DNA of 62,992 nt from JAUXFK01 sp034189035 (GCA_034189035.1 JAXHVA010000013.1:1-62992), one strand, 5' to 3'; positions 16,378 through 25,730 are shown, counted from the first letter of the stretch. Translations and numbers: made by a program. The notes: a model not told the origin generated them from the sequence alone.

Positions 16378-16719
16378 TATGTTCATTATTTTTGTATTGT
16401 CTATAGCCTAAGCAATTATATGACTTGTCTTGCAAAAAATCGATGGATTCAGTATACAATTTATAAAAAAAGAGATGTGAAATGCTATGAATTAGTCTTT
16501 TATTGGATTGGAAGTCAAATAATTGACGCCAAAGAGAGTATTTTTGACTCTTCTTGTGTTCATATGAAAAAAAAATATCAAATATTAAAACTATAAACCA
16601 TATTGATTTAATTATTTTAATTATATATCATATTTTTTATACTGTGTCAAAAAAATCAAATTTTCATGAATCCAAATGAGTCATGCATAGGGTTTTCCCT
16701 AAATTATGAATAAAAAAAG
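16378..16719. other. Divergent intergenic region
   Basis: About 340 AT-rich bases between the leftward chemosensory operon and the rightward membrane protein gene. It should hold the activator sites for the sigma-54 promoter and a promoter for 16720. I find no clear repeat, RNA motif or convincing -35/-10 pair; the last 100 bases are almost pure A/T. Confidence 0.4.
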
Positions 16720-19056
16720 ATGAATAATCTCTTTTTACGGCTACATTTCATAATCGCCTTTATTCTCTTGGGGGGGTATTCTATTTCCTCCCAGGTCTTA
16801 TTTGTGAGGGAACTTCTTGTTGTCTTTTATGGGAATGAACTCTGTTTGGGGATTATATTTGCTATTTGGTTTTCGGGAATAGGCCTTGGGGCTCTTTTAA
16901 GTGGACGGATTATTCTTAGAATTAGAAATAAGCTTAGATTCTTTATTTTTCTGCAAATAGCCATATGTCTTTTACTTCCCATCCAAGTGTATCTGATAAG
17001 GATACTCAGGGGTTTTTTTGAGATACTTCCTGGAGAGAACCTTTCTTTTGTATCCATGATTTATGGCACGATTATTTCTATTCTTCCTTTTAGTATGCTT
17101 TTGGGTTTTGTATTCCCTTTTGCCTGTAGAATATTTATCAAACAAGAAGAAAAGGCTGCTTTAGGTATTGGATGGGTCTACGTATTTGAGTCGATAGGCA
17201 CTGTGTTAGGCGGGCTGGTTTTAACATTTTATCTCATATTATATTTTGACCCTTTTGAAATAATATCGCTCCTGTCACTTGTACTTCTAATAAATTGTCT
17301 TTTATTGTCAATGTTATCCAGTTCGAAAGTTAATCGATATACAATGGGAGCTCTTTGCCTTACGCTTATTTTTACATACATTTTTTTTATACTTATGAAA
17401 ATCGATGGGATAAATAACTCCTCAATATATAAGAGATGGAGTATGCTCAACACAGATATAGATTTGCTGGAATCCGTCGATTCAAGATACCAAAATATTT
17501 CCGTTGCCTATAGGGATGGACAATTTTGTATCTACGGGAATGGTCAGTACATAACTTCTTTTCCTAAAGAATATAGGTCTGCTGGATTTGGTCATCTTGT
17601 GCTATTAGAGCATCCTTGCCCTAAAGAGGTTCTTCTTATTGGAGGTGGGCTGTCTGGAGTAATAAGAGAGATGTTAAAACACCCAATCACAGAGCTTCAC
17701 TATGTTGAACTCGACCCAAAGCTTTTAGAGATTATAAAAAAATATCTTCCCTTAAAGGACAAAGAGGCACTGGTAGATGAACGCGTGAGGGTCTTTAATA
17801 CAGATGGCCGGCATTTTATTAAGGAGAGTAAGTATACGTATGACATAATCGTATTGAACCTGCCCGATCCGTCGACAGCACTGGTAAATCGATTTTATAC
17901 TACAGATTTCTTCAAAGAGGCAGTTAGGATATTGAATAAGGATGGAGTATTCGTTACTGGTGTAAGTTCTGCATCCAATTATATTGGAGATCAAACGGGT
18001 GATTACAGTGGATCCGTGTATCATTCTTTATGTAGCGTGTTTCCATTTGTCTTGGTAACGCCGGGAGAGAGGAATTCTTTCTTTGCATCTTCTTCTCCCA
18101 ATATTATTAGCTCCGACATTAAAGTCCTGAGTGCCAGATACGATGACCGTCATATAGAATCTCAATACTTTTCAGGATATCACCTCAGGATGTTATTGCC
18201 TCCAGATCGAGTAAGATTTATTGAGAAAAAATTAAAAAAAAAGAGAGATGTCCCTTTAAATACAGATAAGAGACCTATTACATATTTTTATAACCTGATA
18301 CTTTGGGATGTTTTTTCTAAAGAGAAGGGAGGATTGAGCTTCTTTCAAGTTTTAGACAAGATAAACCCCACCTGGTTTATCATTCCTCTAGTAATTTTTC
18401 TTATAATAAGAATTATTTATATAACGATCAGAAGGGAGAGTCTAAGAAAGGATTTAAGATTTAACTGCCTGCTTGCGATTGGAACCACAGGGTTTGCAGG
18501 GATGTCTTTAGAAATAACTCTCATATTCGCTCTTCAGAATATTTATGGTTATGTATATCATATGATTGGTTTGATTGTAGCAGGGTTCATGGCAGGTTTG
18601 GCATTAGGAGGATGGGCAGCAAATAATATGATACATGTGAAGGATAGAAATTTTGTAAAACTTCTGACTGTTTTTGAGATTTCCCTGGCTCTTTATGCTT
18701 TATTCCTGCCTTATATATTTGAGTGGTGCTTTTACGGGGAAAGTCAAAATAAAGCATCTCTTTTTTATTCCGAATATCTGTTCTTTTCGCTCATTGGACT
18801 TGCCGGGCTATTAACAGGATTACAATTTCCGTTGATATGTAAGATTTTACTTACTTTGGGAGATGATCCGGGGAAGATATCCGGTTCCGTTGACAGCTTG
18901 GATCACTTAGGGGCATTTACAGGTGCTCTTCTCACTGGCACTGTATTTTTACCCTTGCTGGGGATTGATCAGACCTGCCTCTTAACAGCCGTGATAAACT
19001 TAGTGAGTGTCATTTTACTTATAATCTATATGTTTCATGATAGCTTTATAGAATAG
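16720..19056 (+). CDS. Spermidine-synthase-like domain embedded between membrane segments
   Basis: A protein of 778 residues. The N-terminal third has about seven transmembrane helices starting GGYSISSQVLFVRELLVVF. A soluble Rossmann domain follows (about 265-530) with the SpeE-type motifs VLLIGGGLSGVIREML, YVELDPKLLEI and NLPDPSTALVNRFYTTDFF. The C-terminal part again has about seven helices. This matches the widespread fused MFS/spermidine-synthase-like family. The Rossmann motifs imply binding of decarboxylated SAM or a related nucleotide, but true aminopropyl transfer is not established for the family. It stands alone; the polyamine operon is 23 kb away. Confidence 0.8.
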   Translation: MNNLFLRLHFIIAFILLGGYSISSQVLFVRELLVVFYGNELCLGIIFAIWFSGIGLGALLSGRIILRIRNKLRFFIFLQIAICLLLPIQVYLIRILRGFFEILPGENLSFVSMIYGTIISILPFSMLLGFVFPFACRIFIKQEEKAALGIGWVYVFESIGTVLGGLVLTFYLILYFDPFEIISLLSLVLLINCLLLSMLSSSKVNRYTMGALCLTLIFTYIFFILMKIDGINNSSIYKRWSMLNTDIDLLESVDSRYQNISVAYRDGQFCIYGNGQYITSFPKEYRSAGFGHLVLLEHPCPKEVLLIGGGLSGVIREMLKHPITELHYVELDPKLLEIIKKYLPLKDKEALVDERVRVFNTDGRHFIKESKYTYDIIVLNLPDPSTALVNRFYTTDFFKEAVRILNKDGVFVTGVSSASNYIGDQTGDYSGSVYHSLCSVFPFVLVTPGERNSFFASSSPNIISSDIKVLSARYDDRHIESQYFSGYHLRMLLPPDRVRFIEKKLKKKRDVPLNTDKRPITYFYNLILWDVFSKEKGGLSFFQVLDKINPTWFIIPLVIFLIIRIIYITIRRESLRKDLRFNCLLAIGTTGFAGMSLEITLIFALQNIYGYVYHMIGLIVAGFMAGLALGGWAANNMIHVKDRNFVKLLTVFEISLALYALFLPYIFEWCFYGESQNKASLFYSEYLFFSLIGLAGLLTGLQFPLICKILLTLGDDPGKISGSVDSLDHLGAFTGALLTGTVFLPLLGIDQTCLLTAVINLVSVILLIIYMFHDSFIE

Positions 19057-19168
19057 TAAATGCGATGTAGAAGTTGTTTTATAATTGGATAGTGACAATA
19101 TTCAATACAAACCATATAAAAATACTTTAGGAAATATATAACAACTCACTAAAAGGGCTTGATTTTTA

Positions 19169-19197
19169 TTGACAAAAGAATATATTTTTTTTATTCT
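19169..19197 (+). promoter_or_regulatory. Sigma-70-type promoter before larE
   Basis: TTGACA (19169-19174) and TATTCT (19192-19197) are 17 bases apart. It would give a leader of about 115 nt before the LarE-type gene at 19320. It lies in a very AT-rich region, so chance is possible. Confidence 0.4.
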
Positions 19198-19319
19198 TGT
19201 CAAAAAAGAATCCATTTCTCAATGCACTTCAAGCTTTTATACGTGTTTTCCTTTTTACAAAGTAAAATGATATATTTTTTCAAAGACATCGAAATATTAA
19301 TAATGCAGAATTTTTTCAT

Positions 19320-20141
19320 ATGGATGAAACATTAGAGATCAAGTATAAAGGATTGAAAGAGATTCTGAGGGATATGGGCTCCGTATTGGTTGCCTTCTCA
19401 GGTGGTGTGGATAGCACTTTTTTATTAAAGGTTGCCTATGATGAATTAAATAAAAATGTCTTAGCTGTAACCGGTGCCTCTCCAACATATCCAGATTATG
19501 AATTAAAGAGCGCCCAAAAATTGACATCAGATATCGGAGTCAAACACGTGATCGTCAAAACGAATGAGCTTAATGACCCGGATTTTTTTAATAATACAAC
19601 GAAAAGATGCTATTACTGTAAAAAGGAATTGTTTGGAATATGTAAAGAAAAGTCAAAAGAGTTTCATCTAGATTGGGTTGTGGATGGCTCTAATTATAAT
19701 GACCAATGGGATTTTAGGCCGGGCATGAAAGCATTGCAAGAGTTGGGTATTCGTAGCCCCCTCTTGGAAGCCAGGCTCTCAAAGAGCGATATTAAGAGCT
19801 TGAGCAAAAAATTAAACCTTTCTACTTGGGATAAACCCTCTTTTGCTTGCCTGTCTTCACGTTTCCCATATGGAATAAAGATTAACCTTGAACGAATAGA
19901 TAAGATCGGTAGATGCGAGGGGCTCTTGAGGGAGATGGGCTTTAAGCAGTTTCGTGTACGATACCACAACGAAGTTGCAAGGATAGAAGTCTCTCGCAAT
20001 GAGATGTATAAACTCTATGATGAACATTTAATAGATAAGATCGTAGAGCGATTTAAAATATATGGATTTACATATGTTACTTTAGATTTAGAAGGGTATA
20101 GAACAGGGAGTATGAATGAGATTTTAAAAAGAGATGAATAA
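19320..20141 (+). CDS. larE: LarE-type ATP-dependent sulfur transferase
   Basis: A protein of 273 residues of the PP-loop pyrophosphatase superfamily. The ATP-binding loop SGGVDS is at 27-32. Cys177 in PSFACLSSRFPYG lies where LarE carries its sacrificial sulfur-donor cysteine. A CxxC pair (Cys97, Cys100 in RCYYCK) makes three cysteines, as in the iron-sulfur-cluster LarE subtype. LarE adds sulfur to the nickel-pincer cofactor used by lactate racemase-type enzymes. larB and larC are absent from the window, so the cofactor pathway would be completed elsewhere, or the protein serves another thiolation. The ribosome site is weak. Its end overlaps the next gene by 8 bases. Confidence 0.8.
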   Translation: MDETLEIKYKGLKEILRDMGSVLVAFSGGVDSTFLLKVAYDELNKNVLAVTGASPTYPDYELKSAQKLTSDIGVKHVIVKTNELNDPDFFNNTTKRCYYCKKELFGICKEKSKEFHLDWVVDGSNYNDQWDFRPGMKALQELGIRSPLLEARLSKSDIKSLSKKLNLSTWDKPSFACLSSRFPYGIKINLERIDKIGRCEGLLREMGFKQFRVRYHNEVARIEVSRNEMYKLYDEHLIDKIVERFKIYGFTYVTLDLEGYRTGSMNEILKRDE

Positions 20142-20448
20142 GAAATACTTGCTTACTTTTTTAGTTCTTTTTATTTTTATTGTGTTCTTTTTTACTACAT
20201 TTGGAAAGATGGGTATTATTAAAATATATCATTTAACCAAAGATAGAAACAATATACATGCATTTAATGAAAGGATCAACAGAGAGAACCTCAAACTAAA
20301 AGAAGAGATTTCTTCTATAAAGAGAGATGAAAGATATATAGAAATGATTGCCAGACAGAGACTGGGTCTTATCAAAGAAGATGAAATTATATATCTTTTT
20401 ATAGATAAAGAAGAAAAGGGCTTTAATACCAATGATGTGAATAGATAG
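20134..20448 (+). CDS. ftsB: FtsB/DivIC-type cell-division protein
   Basis: A protein of 104 residues. A short cytoplasmic start and one transmembrane helix (about 5-25) lead into a periplasmic coiled coil (about 35-75) ending in the family's ARQRLGLIKEDEIIYLF segment. FtsB links FtsL and FtsQ in the divisome. It overlaps the end of larE by 8 bases, so translation is probably coupled, though the functions are unrelated. The family is defined by architecture as well as sequence. Confidence 0.75.
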   Translation: MNKKYLLTFLVLFIFIVFFFTTFGKMGIIKIYHLTKDRNNIHAFNERINRENLKLKEEISSIKRDERYIEMIARQRLGLIKEDEIIYLFIDKEEKGFNTNDVNR

Positions 20449-20625
20449 TTTAGATCGATAAGAGAGATTTTTCTATGTAAAAGAAGGTGAAAATCTTGTT
20501 CCATAAATTACTGACATAGCTTGACATCATAAAAATGTGACCGTTCTGCTGAATCCCCTTATGGATTCGTAAAATGTCATTCCATAAAGCAGGTGAAATG
20601 ATTGGGTAAAAGTTCTGCATGTATA

Positions 20626-20641
20626 TGGCATAAAGATTGCA
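20626..20641 (+). promoter_or_regulatory. Sigma-54 promoter of pilMNOPQ
   Basis: TGGCATAAAGATTGCA has GG and GC elements 10 bases apart, a good match to the RpoN consensus. Transcription would begin near 20653, giving a leader of about 65 nt before pilM (20718). RpoN control of pilus genes is well known in other bacteria, mainly for pilA. Confidence 0.65.
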
Positions 20642-20717
20642 TATCCAAGTCCTGAAAATGTTTTTACCAACCTTCAACTTTTTAGCCATTGGGCAAGTGA
20701 GGTAGAGATATTTAATT

Positions 20718-21779
20718 ATGGATTTCTTTTCAAAGAAAGATCTTATTGGGTTAGATATAGGCTCAAGTTCTGTAAAGATATTGGAGCTTCAAAATACCAG
20801 AAAAGGCTATGCACTCAAGAATGTTGGAATTGCCTTTCTGCCACAAGGAACGATAGTTGATGGAGCCTTAAAGGAACCTCAAATCATTTCTGATATAATA
20901 CGAGATCTAGTCGCCAGCCTTAAAATAAAAGCCAAGAATGTGGCCACATCAATCTCAGGACATCCTGTAATAATTAAAAATATTTCACTACCAAGTATGA
21001 CTGAAAAAGAGCTGGAAGACTCTTTAGAATTTGAATCAGAACAGTATATCCCTTTTGATATTGAAGATGTTAATATCGATTTCCAGATACTCAGAGACAA
21101 TCCTGAAGACAATGAGCAAATGGATGTTCTTCTAGTAGCGGCTAAGCGTGATTTGATTAATGATTATATTTCTGTAATTGAAGGATCTGGATTGAAAACT
21201 ATGGTAATGGATGTAGATGCCTTTGCTCTGGAAAACATGTTTGAGGCGAATTATACATTTGAGGAAGGGGAAGCAATCGCCATTATCAATGTCGGTGCCA
21301 GCATTTTAAATATGAATGTAATAAAGGAAGGCGTTTCTATCTTTACAAGAGATGTATCCATAGGAGGCAATCGGGTAACTACTGAGATTCAAAAGGGCAA
21401 GGACATCAGCTTTGAAGAGGCTGAAGCTTTGAAGGTTAGCGGTCAGATCGAAGAAGTTGGCCAGAGTGATTTGGAGGATCTGATAGAGGCGGCCTTTCAA
21501 CCATTGGCCTTAGAGATTAGAAGGTCTCTGGATTTCTTTTGGGTAACCTTTGCAGATGAGCGCATTAGTAAAATATTCTTAAGTGGAGGCTGCGCGAGGA
21601 GTAACGTATTTAAAAGGATTGTGCAGGATAAAATTGGAGATATAAATGTTGAGGTGGTAAATCCTTTTGCAAGTATCGATTGTTCTGGAGGGGACTTTGA
21701 TCCAGAATACATTGAATTCATTGCTCCTTTTATGGCGATAGGTGTTGGTTTAGCCCTTAGAAGGGTAGGTGATAGATGA
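20718..21779 (+). CDS. pilM: Type IV pilus assembly ATPase-fold protein PilM
   Basis: A protein of 353 residues with the actin/FtsA-like fold: IGLDIGSSSVKILEL at the N-terminus, INVGAS in the middle and LSGGCARS towards the C-terminus. PilM sits on the cytoplasmic face and binds the N-terminal tail of PilN to build the pilus alignment complex. It is the first gene of a tight pilM-N-O-P-Q operon and overlaps pilN by 4 bases. The length and motifs are normal. Confidence 0.95.
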   Translation: MDFFSKKDLIGLDIGSSSVKILELQNTRKGYALKNVGIAFLPQGTIVDGALKEPQIISDIIRDLVASLKIKAKNVATSISGHPVIIKNISLPSMTEKELEDSLEFESEQYIPFDIEDVNIDFQILRDNPEDNEQMDVLLVAAKRDLINDYISVIEGSGLKTMVMDVDAFALENMFEANYTFEEGEAIAIINVGASILNMNVIKEGVSIFTRDVSIGGNRVTTEIQKGKDISFEEAEALKVSGQIEEVGQSDLEDLIEAAFQPLALEIRRSLDFFWVTFADERISKIFLSGGCARSNVFKRIVQDKIGDINVEVVNPFASIDCSGGDFDPEYIEFIAPFMAIGVGLALRRVGDR

Positions 21780-22327
21780 TCAAGATAAACCTATTACCGA
21801 TAAGAGAAATAAAGAAGAAAGAGGGTATAAGACAGTTAATACTTATCGGTGTTTCGTCTTTAGTACTTATTCTATTATCCCTTGGAATTTTTCATTTTTC
21901 AGTGGCAAAAAAAATCGGCACCCTAAAATCTAAGATAGAAGATACTCAACAACAGATTACTCAATTAAATAAGATCGTAGGGGATGTTAAAAAGTATGAA
22001 GATGAGAAGAAGGAATTAGAAAAAAAGATAGGGATTATTGACATATTGAATCAAAAGAGGGCCGGTCCTGTAAATATGCTAGACGAGATTAGCAAAAATA
22101 TCCCAGAAGGGGCATGGATTACTTCATTAAACGAAAAAAGTCTTAAATTGACATTGGATGGTGTAGCGCTTGATAATGAGACCATTGCCGGTTTTATGAC
22201 TAGCCTGGAAAATTCAACTCACTTCTCAAATGTTGAGCTTATTCAATCCGGCCATTATAGGAGTGAAAATTTGAATCTTAAAAAGTTCAGTATCACATTA
22301 CAGGTTGTATTATCTCAAAAGAAGTGA
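21776..22327 (+). CDS. pilN: Type IV pilus inner-membrane protein PilN
   Basis: A protein of 183 residues. The N-terminus MIKINLLPIREIKK is the conserved PilM-binding tail (INLLP). One transmembrane helix (about 22-45) is followed by a coiled coil and a small periplasmic ferredoxin-like domain. It pairs with PilO in the alignment complex. The start overlaps the pilM stop (ATGA). Confidence 0.93.
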   Translation: MIKINLLPIREIKKKEGIRQLILIGVSSLVLILLSLGIFHFSVAKKIGTLKSKIEDTQQQITQLNKIVGDVKKYEDEKKELEKKIGIIDILNQKRAGPVNMLDEISKNIPEGAWITSLNEKSLKLTLDGVALDNETIAGFMTSLENSTHFSNVELIQSGHYRSENLNLKKFSITLQVVLSQKK

Positions 22328-22336
22328 GGGCATGAA

Positions 22337-22927
22337 GTGGCGATAACATTAGATGACATAGTAAAGCTTTCTAATCAAAAGAAGATACTGATCTTAGCAG
22401 GTATTGTGCTTTTAATATTCGGTGCGTACTATTATTTTATCTATACCTCCAAGAAAAAAGATATTGACGAGTTTCAATCCAAACTGGAGTTATTAGAGAT
22501 AAATTTGAAGAAAAAACAGGCGATTGCTAAAAATATTGATAAATTTAAAGAGGAAGTGGCTGGCTTGAATGTTGAACTAAAAAAGGCATTGATAAAGTTG
22601 CCGAGTCAAAAAGAGATACCAAGTTTGTTAAAGAATATATCCAAATTGGGAAAGGAAAGTGGGCTTGAGTTTTTGACCTTCAGACCTAAACCCGAGGTCC
22701 CCCAAGGTTTTTATGCCGAAATTCCCATTGATATTAAAGTGCTAGGGAGTTTCTTTGAGGTTTCTACTTTTTTTGACAAAGTGAGAAGGCTTTCCAGGAT
22801 TGTAAATGCTACAGAAGTAATAATGATTAAAGATCAAACTTCGAGGAGAGGGGGGGGGGTAGTGAATACTACGTGTGTAATAACGACATTCAGGTTTATT
22901 GAAGGGGATAAAAGTGGGACAGAATAG
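22337..22927 (+). CDS. pilO: Type IV pilus inner-membrane protein PilO
   Basis: A protein of 196 residues. It has a short cytoplasmic start, one transmembrane helix (about 17-35), a long coiled coil, and a periplasmic domain with GLEFLTFRPKPE and YAEIPIDIKVLGSF, typical of PilO. GTG start. Ends 14 bases inside the pilP reading frame as I place its start. Heterodimerises with PilN and contacts PilP. Confidence 0.92.
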   Translation: MAITLDDIVKLSNQKKILILAGIVLLIFGAYYYFIYTSKKKDIDEFQSKLELLEINLKKKQAIAKNIDKFKEEVAGLNVELKKALIKLPSQKEIPSLLKNISKLGKESGLEFLTFRPKPEVPQGFYAEIPIDIKVLGSFFEVSTFFDKVRRLSRIVNATEVIMIKDQTSRRGGGVVNTTCVITTFRFIEGDKSGTE

Positions 22928-23486
22928 GCAAAAAAGAAGACGAAATAATCAGTATACATGCTTTACCTTCTTGGCTTTTATTCTTCCTGTCTTTTTATTT
23001 ATTCCAATAGATGAAATAAAGGCGCAAAAACTCCTCGTTCCTTCGATATCAATTGTAGGTCAAAGCAATGATGTCAATGAGTCAGAAAAGTCGGCCCAAG
23101 AGGTCAGCACGACAGAAGAAGAACCTATAGAAAAGGACATCTATAATCCCAAGGGCAAAAGAGACCCATTCAAACAGTTAATTGGTTTACAGGTTCAGAA
23201 GAAAAAGAAAGTCGTTCCCCTTCAGAAATATGAGGTTAGTCAGTTGAAACTTACGGGGATTATATGGGGAGCGAATATGAAGAGTATGGCTATGGTTGAG
23301 GATCCCACAGGGAAAGGATATGTAATAAAGACGGGGACACTTATCGGTTCAAATAATGGAAAAGTTAAAAGAATAACAAAAGATAGGGTAATAATATTAG
23401 AAAAGTATCGCAACTACATTGGTGAGATGAAAAGCAGAGAGGTTTCTTTAAAACTCTATCAAAGTGAAGAAGGGGAAACACCATGA
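22914..23486 (+). CDS. pilP: Type IV pilus protein PilP
   Basis: A protein of about 190 residues. I choose GTG 22914, seven bases after AAGGGG; an in-frame TTG at 22899 lies upstream of that site. A basic start and hydrophobic signal segment lead into a Ser/Glu-rich linker, then YNPKGKRDPFKQLIG and a small beta domain (QLKLTGIIWGANMKSMAMVEDPTG), the PilP fold that docks on the PilQ secretin. No lipobox is evident, although many PilP proteins are lipoproteins. The end overlaps pilQ by 4 bases. Confidence 0.9.
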   Translation: MGQNRQKRRRNNQYTCFTFLAFILPVFLFIPIDEIKAQKLLVPSISIVGQSNDVNESEKSAQEVSTTEEEPIEKDIYNPKGKRDPFKQLIGLQVQKKKKVVPLQKYEVSQLKLTGIIWGANMKSMAMVEDPTGKGYVIKTGTLIGSNNGKVKRITKDRVIILEKYRNYIGEMKSREVSLKLYQSEEGETP

Positions 23487-25639
23487 AACACACAAAGCAC
23501 AATAATCAAATAAAGGGATTTATATTCTTCCCTGTGTTGATTTGTGTATTTTTCTTTTTTGCATGTTCTACTAAAGGCATTCAAGTAAGATCTCAGGCTT
23601 CCGAGAACAAGAAAGAACTGATTAATCAAATTCAAAAGGTAGATATTTCGGAAGACAAAGAGGTGACTATAATTACTATTGTAGGATCTGCTCCATTTAC
23701 GTATACGGTTTTTAGATCCGATGCACAAGCAAAAATAGTAGTTGATGTACACGGCGCTAACCTAGAGGGTTTACAAGATACAATTTTTGTTAATAATGGG
23801 ACTATAAGCAAGATAACCTGTGCCCAGTTTGATGATGAAGCTGGGAAAGTTGGCAGATTAGAGGTTTTTCTCGATAAGTTAGTAGACTATGAAGTTGTTG
23901 CGCTTGCAGATATGCTTGAAATCTACGTGATGAAATACATTGAACCCCAAGCAGTTGCGGTGTTTACAGAGAAGGGAAAAGGGATTGGAATTGTCGAAGA
24001 TATAGATTTCAAGCAAACAATGGCCAAATCGCAGATAATCGTATCTACGACTTCAAAAGCCAGCTATGATCTTTTTAGGGTATCCGAGGATACGTTGGTT
24101 TTGGAATTGCATGAAATGGAGCTTCCTCAGAGGCTTATAAAGAGCATGGAAGTTGAACACAGAGACAGCGCAATAAAAAGGATCAAACCTTACCAGAGTG
24201 TAATCTCTGGAGAAAAGGGAGTAAAGATCGATATAGAGTTGAAAACAATGGTTCCCTATCATATCTTTCAAGAGAAAAACGCAATATATCTCGATATTGA
24301 TCAACCAAAGGAAATAATAACCGAAAGATTACCTGCTTTACACAGAACAGAGATTGGAAAAATTGCAAAAGCACAGAGACCTAAAGAGTCAGAAGAAGTG
24401 ATTCAGATGAAGAAAGAAGAGAATAAAGTCGTCTCATATACACCAGAAACTCAAGAGGACTCTATAGAGCGAAAATATGCCGGGAAGAAGATATCTTTGG
24501 ACTTTAAGGATGGGGATATAATGAATCTCTTTCGTTTGATAGCGGATATAAGTAACTTGAATCTCATCGCTGGCGAAGAAGTTAAGGGAAAAGTAACGAT
24601 TCGAATGGTTGATGTTCCCTGGGATCAGGCCTTGGATGTTATTTTAGAAACAAATAACCTGGAGATGGTAAAAGAAGGAAATATTATGAGAATCGCTCCT
24701 TCTGGGATTTTGAGAAAGAAAGAAGAGACAGAAAAGTTAGTAACCAGGATTATCCCCATAAACTATGCAACAGCTGGCGGAATTATGCAACAAATAAAGT
24801 TAACCGGACGAGGGAAAGCTTCGGCAGATGAGAGGACAAACTCTCTAATTATTTCTGATATTAAAAGTTCAATACAAGAAGCAATGGATATAATAACGAA
24901 GCTGGACACCCCAACCCCGCAGGTTTTGATAGAAGCCAGGATTATTCAGACCAACCCTACGTTTACCACTGAGATGGGGATTCAATGGGGTGGTGCATAT
25001 TCAAATGTTGCTGGAGGTAGTGACTATTGGTTTCAAGGAGAAGCGGGAAACTTATTTGCGATCAATCTGCCTTCTTCCGCAATACATGGAGGCCTGGGGT
25101 ATGGTTTTGTAAATAGTTCAGCAACGTTAGATATAAGGCTGACAGCCATGGAGAAGGATGAAAAGGTAAAGATCATATCAAGGCCAAGGATCGTTACATT
25201 GGATAATAAAACTGCAAAGATAGAACAGGGAGTTGCCTTACCTTACCTTAAGATGAGTGATGATGGTACAACAGTATCGACAGAATTCAAAGATGCGACC
25301 TTGTCGCTGGAGGTTACCCCCCACATTACGCCAGACGGAAGCATTGTTATGCAGGTCCTGGCTAAGAAGGATCAAAAATCGTCTCAAACAGGATTTGCCG
25401 GTGAACCTGGTATAGATACCAGGAGCGCAAAAACAGAGGTTCTTGTAAAAGACGGAGAGACGACCGTAATCGGGGGAATCTATGAAAATATCCAGACGTA
25501 TTCGGCCTCTGGCGTTCCATACTTTTCAAATATTCCTATAATTGGATGGATATTTAAGAATAGACTCAAAAGAGATGAAACAACCGAACTTTTGATATTC
25601 CTTACCCCCACTATAGTGAAACAGAAACCAGTCGTTTAA
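23483..25639 (+). CDS. pilQ: Type IV pilus secretin PilQ
   Basis: A protein of 718 residues. It has an N-terminal signal with a lipobox-like FFACS, two AMIN-type peptidoglycan-binding domains (about 45-285), a secretin N0/STN domain (ISLDFKDGDIMNLFRLIADI) and an N1 domain. The C-terminal secretin core has VLIEARIIQTNP, ISRPRIVTLDNKTAKIEQG and VLVKDGETTVIGGIYE. It forms the outer-membrane ring through which the pilus exits. Last gene of the pil operon. Pilin, PilB/T/C and the PilS-PilR regulators are not in the window. Confidence 0.95.
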   Translation: MKHTKHNNQIKGFIFFPVLICVFFFFACSTKGIQVRSQASENKKELINQIQKVDISEDKEVTIITIVGSAPFTYTVFRSDAQAKIVVDVHGANLEGLQDTIFVNNGTISKITCAQFDDEAGKVGRLEVFLDKLVDYEVVALADMLEIYVMKYIEPQAVAVFTEKGKGIGIVEDIDFKQTMAKSQIIVSTTSKASYDLFRVSEDTLVLELHEMELPQRLIKSMEVEHRDSAIKRIKPYQSVISGEKGVKIDIELKTMVPYHIFQEKNAIYLDIDQPKEIITERLPALHRTEIGKIAKAQRPKESEEVIQMKKEENKVVSYTPETQEDSIERKYAGKKISLDFKDGDIMNLFRLIADISNLNLIAGEEVKGKVTIRMVDVPWDQALDVILETNNLEMVKEGNIMRIAPSGILRKKEETEKLVTRIIPINYATAGGIMQQIKLTGRGKASADERTNSLIISDIKSSIQEAMDIITKLDTPTPQVLIEARIIQTNPTFTTEMGIQWGGAYSNVAGGSDYWFQGEAGNLFAINLPSSAIHGGLGYGFVNSSATLDIRLTAMEKDEKVKIISRPRIVTLDNKTAKIEQGVALPYLKMSDDGTTVSTEFKDATLSLEVTPHITPDGSIVMQVLAKKDQKSSQTGFAGEPGIDTRSAKTEVLVKDGETTVIGGIYENIQTYSASGVPYFSNIPIIGWIFKNRLKRDETTELLIFLTPTIVKQKPVV

Positions 25640-25660
25640 AAAACGTGAAAATATGATGTC

Positions 25661-25730
25661 TTAACGGGTTGTTACTCAAGCAGAAATCCCTTTGAAAAGA
25701 CGAATTGGGGTTTGGGTAACAGCCCGTTAA
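25661..25730 (+). promoter_or_regulatory. Stem-loop between pilQ and aroC
   Basis: TTAACGGGTTGTTAC (25661-25675) pairs with GTAACAGCCCGTTAA (25716-25730) over 15 positions with one G-U, around a 40-nt loop. No T-run follows, so it is not a standard terminator. It may stabilise the pil message or control aroC. Function is unknown. Confidence 0.5.

Noticed and set aside
16276..16596. 106-codon plus-strand frame opposite the chemosensory operon start
   Set aside because: Covers the sigma-54 promoter and the HEAT gene start on the other strand; no ribosome site and biased composition.
20450..20689. 79-codon minus-strand frame in the pilM promoter region
   Set aside because: It overlies the sigma-54 promoter, has no ribosome site or recognisable motif, and its frame is explained by AT-rich sequence with few stops.
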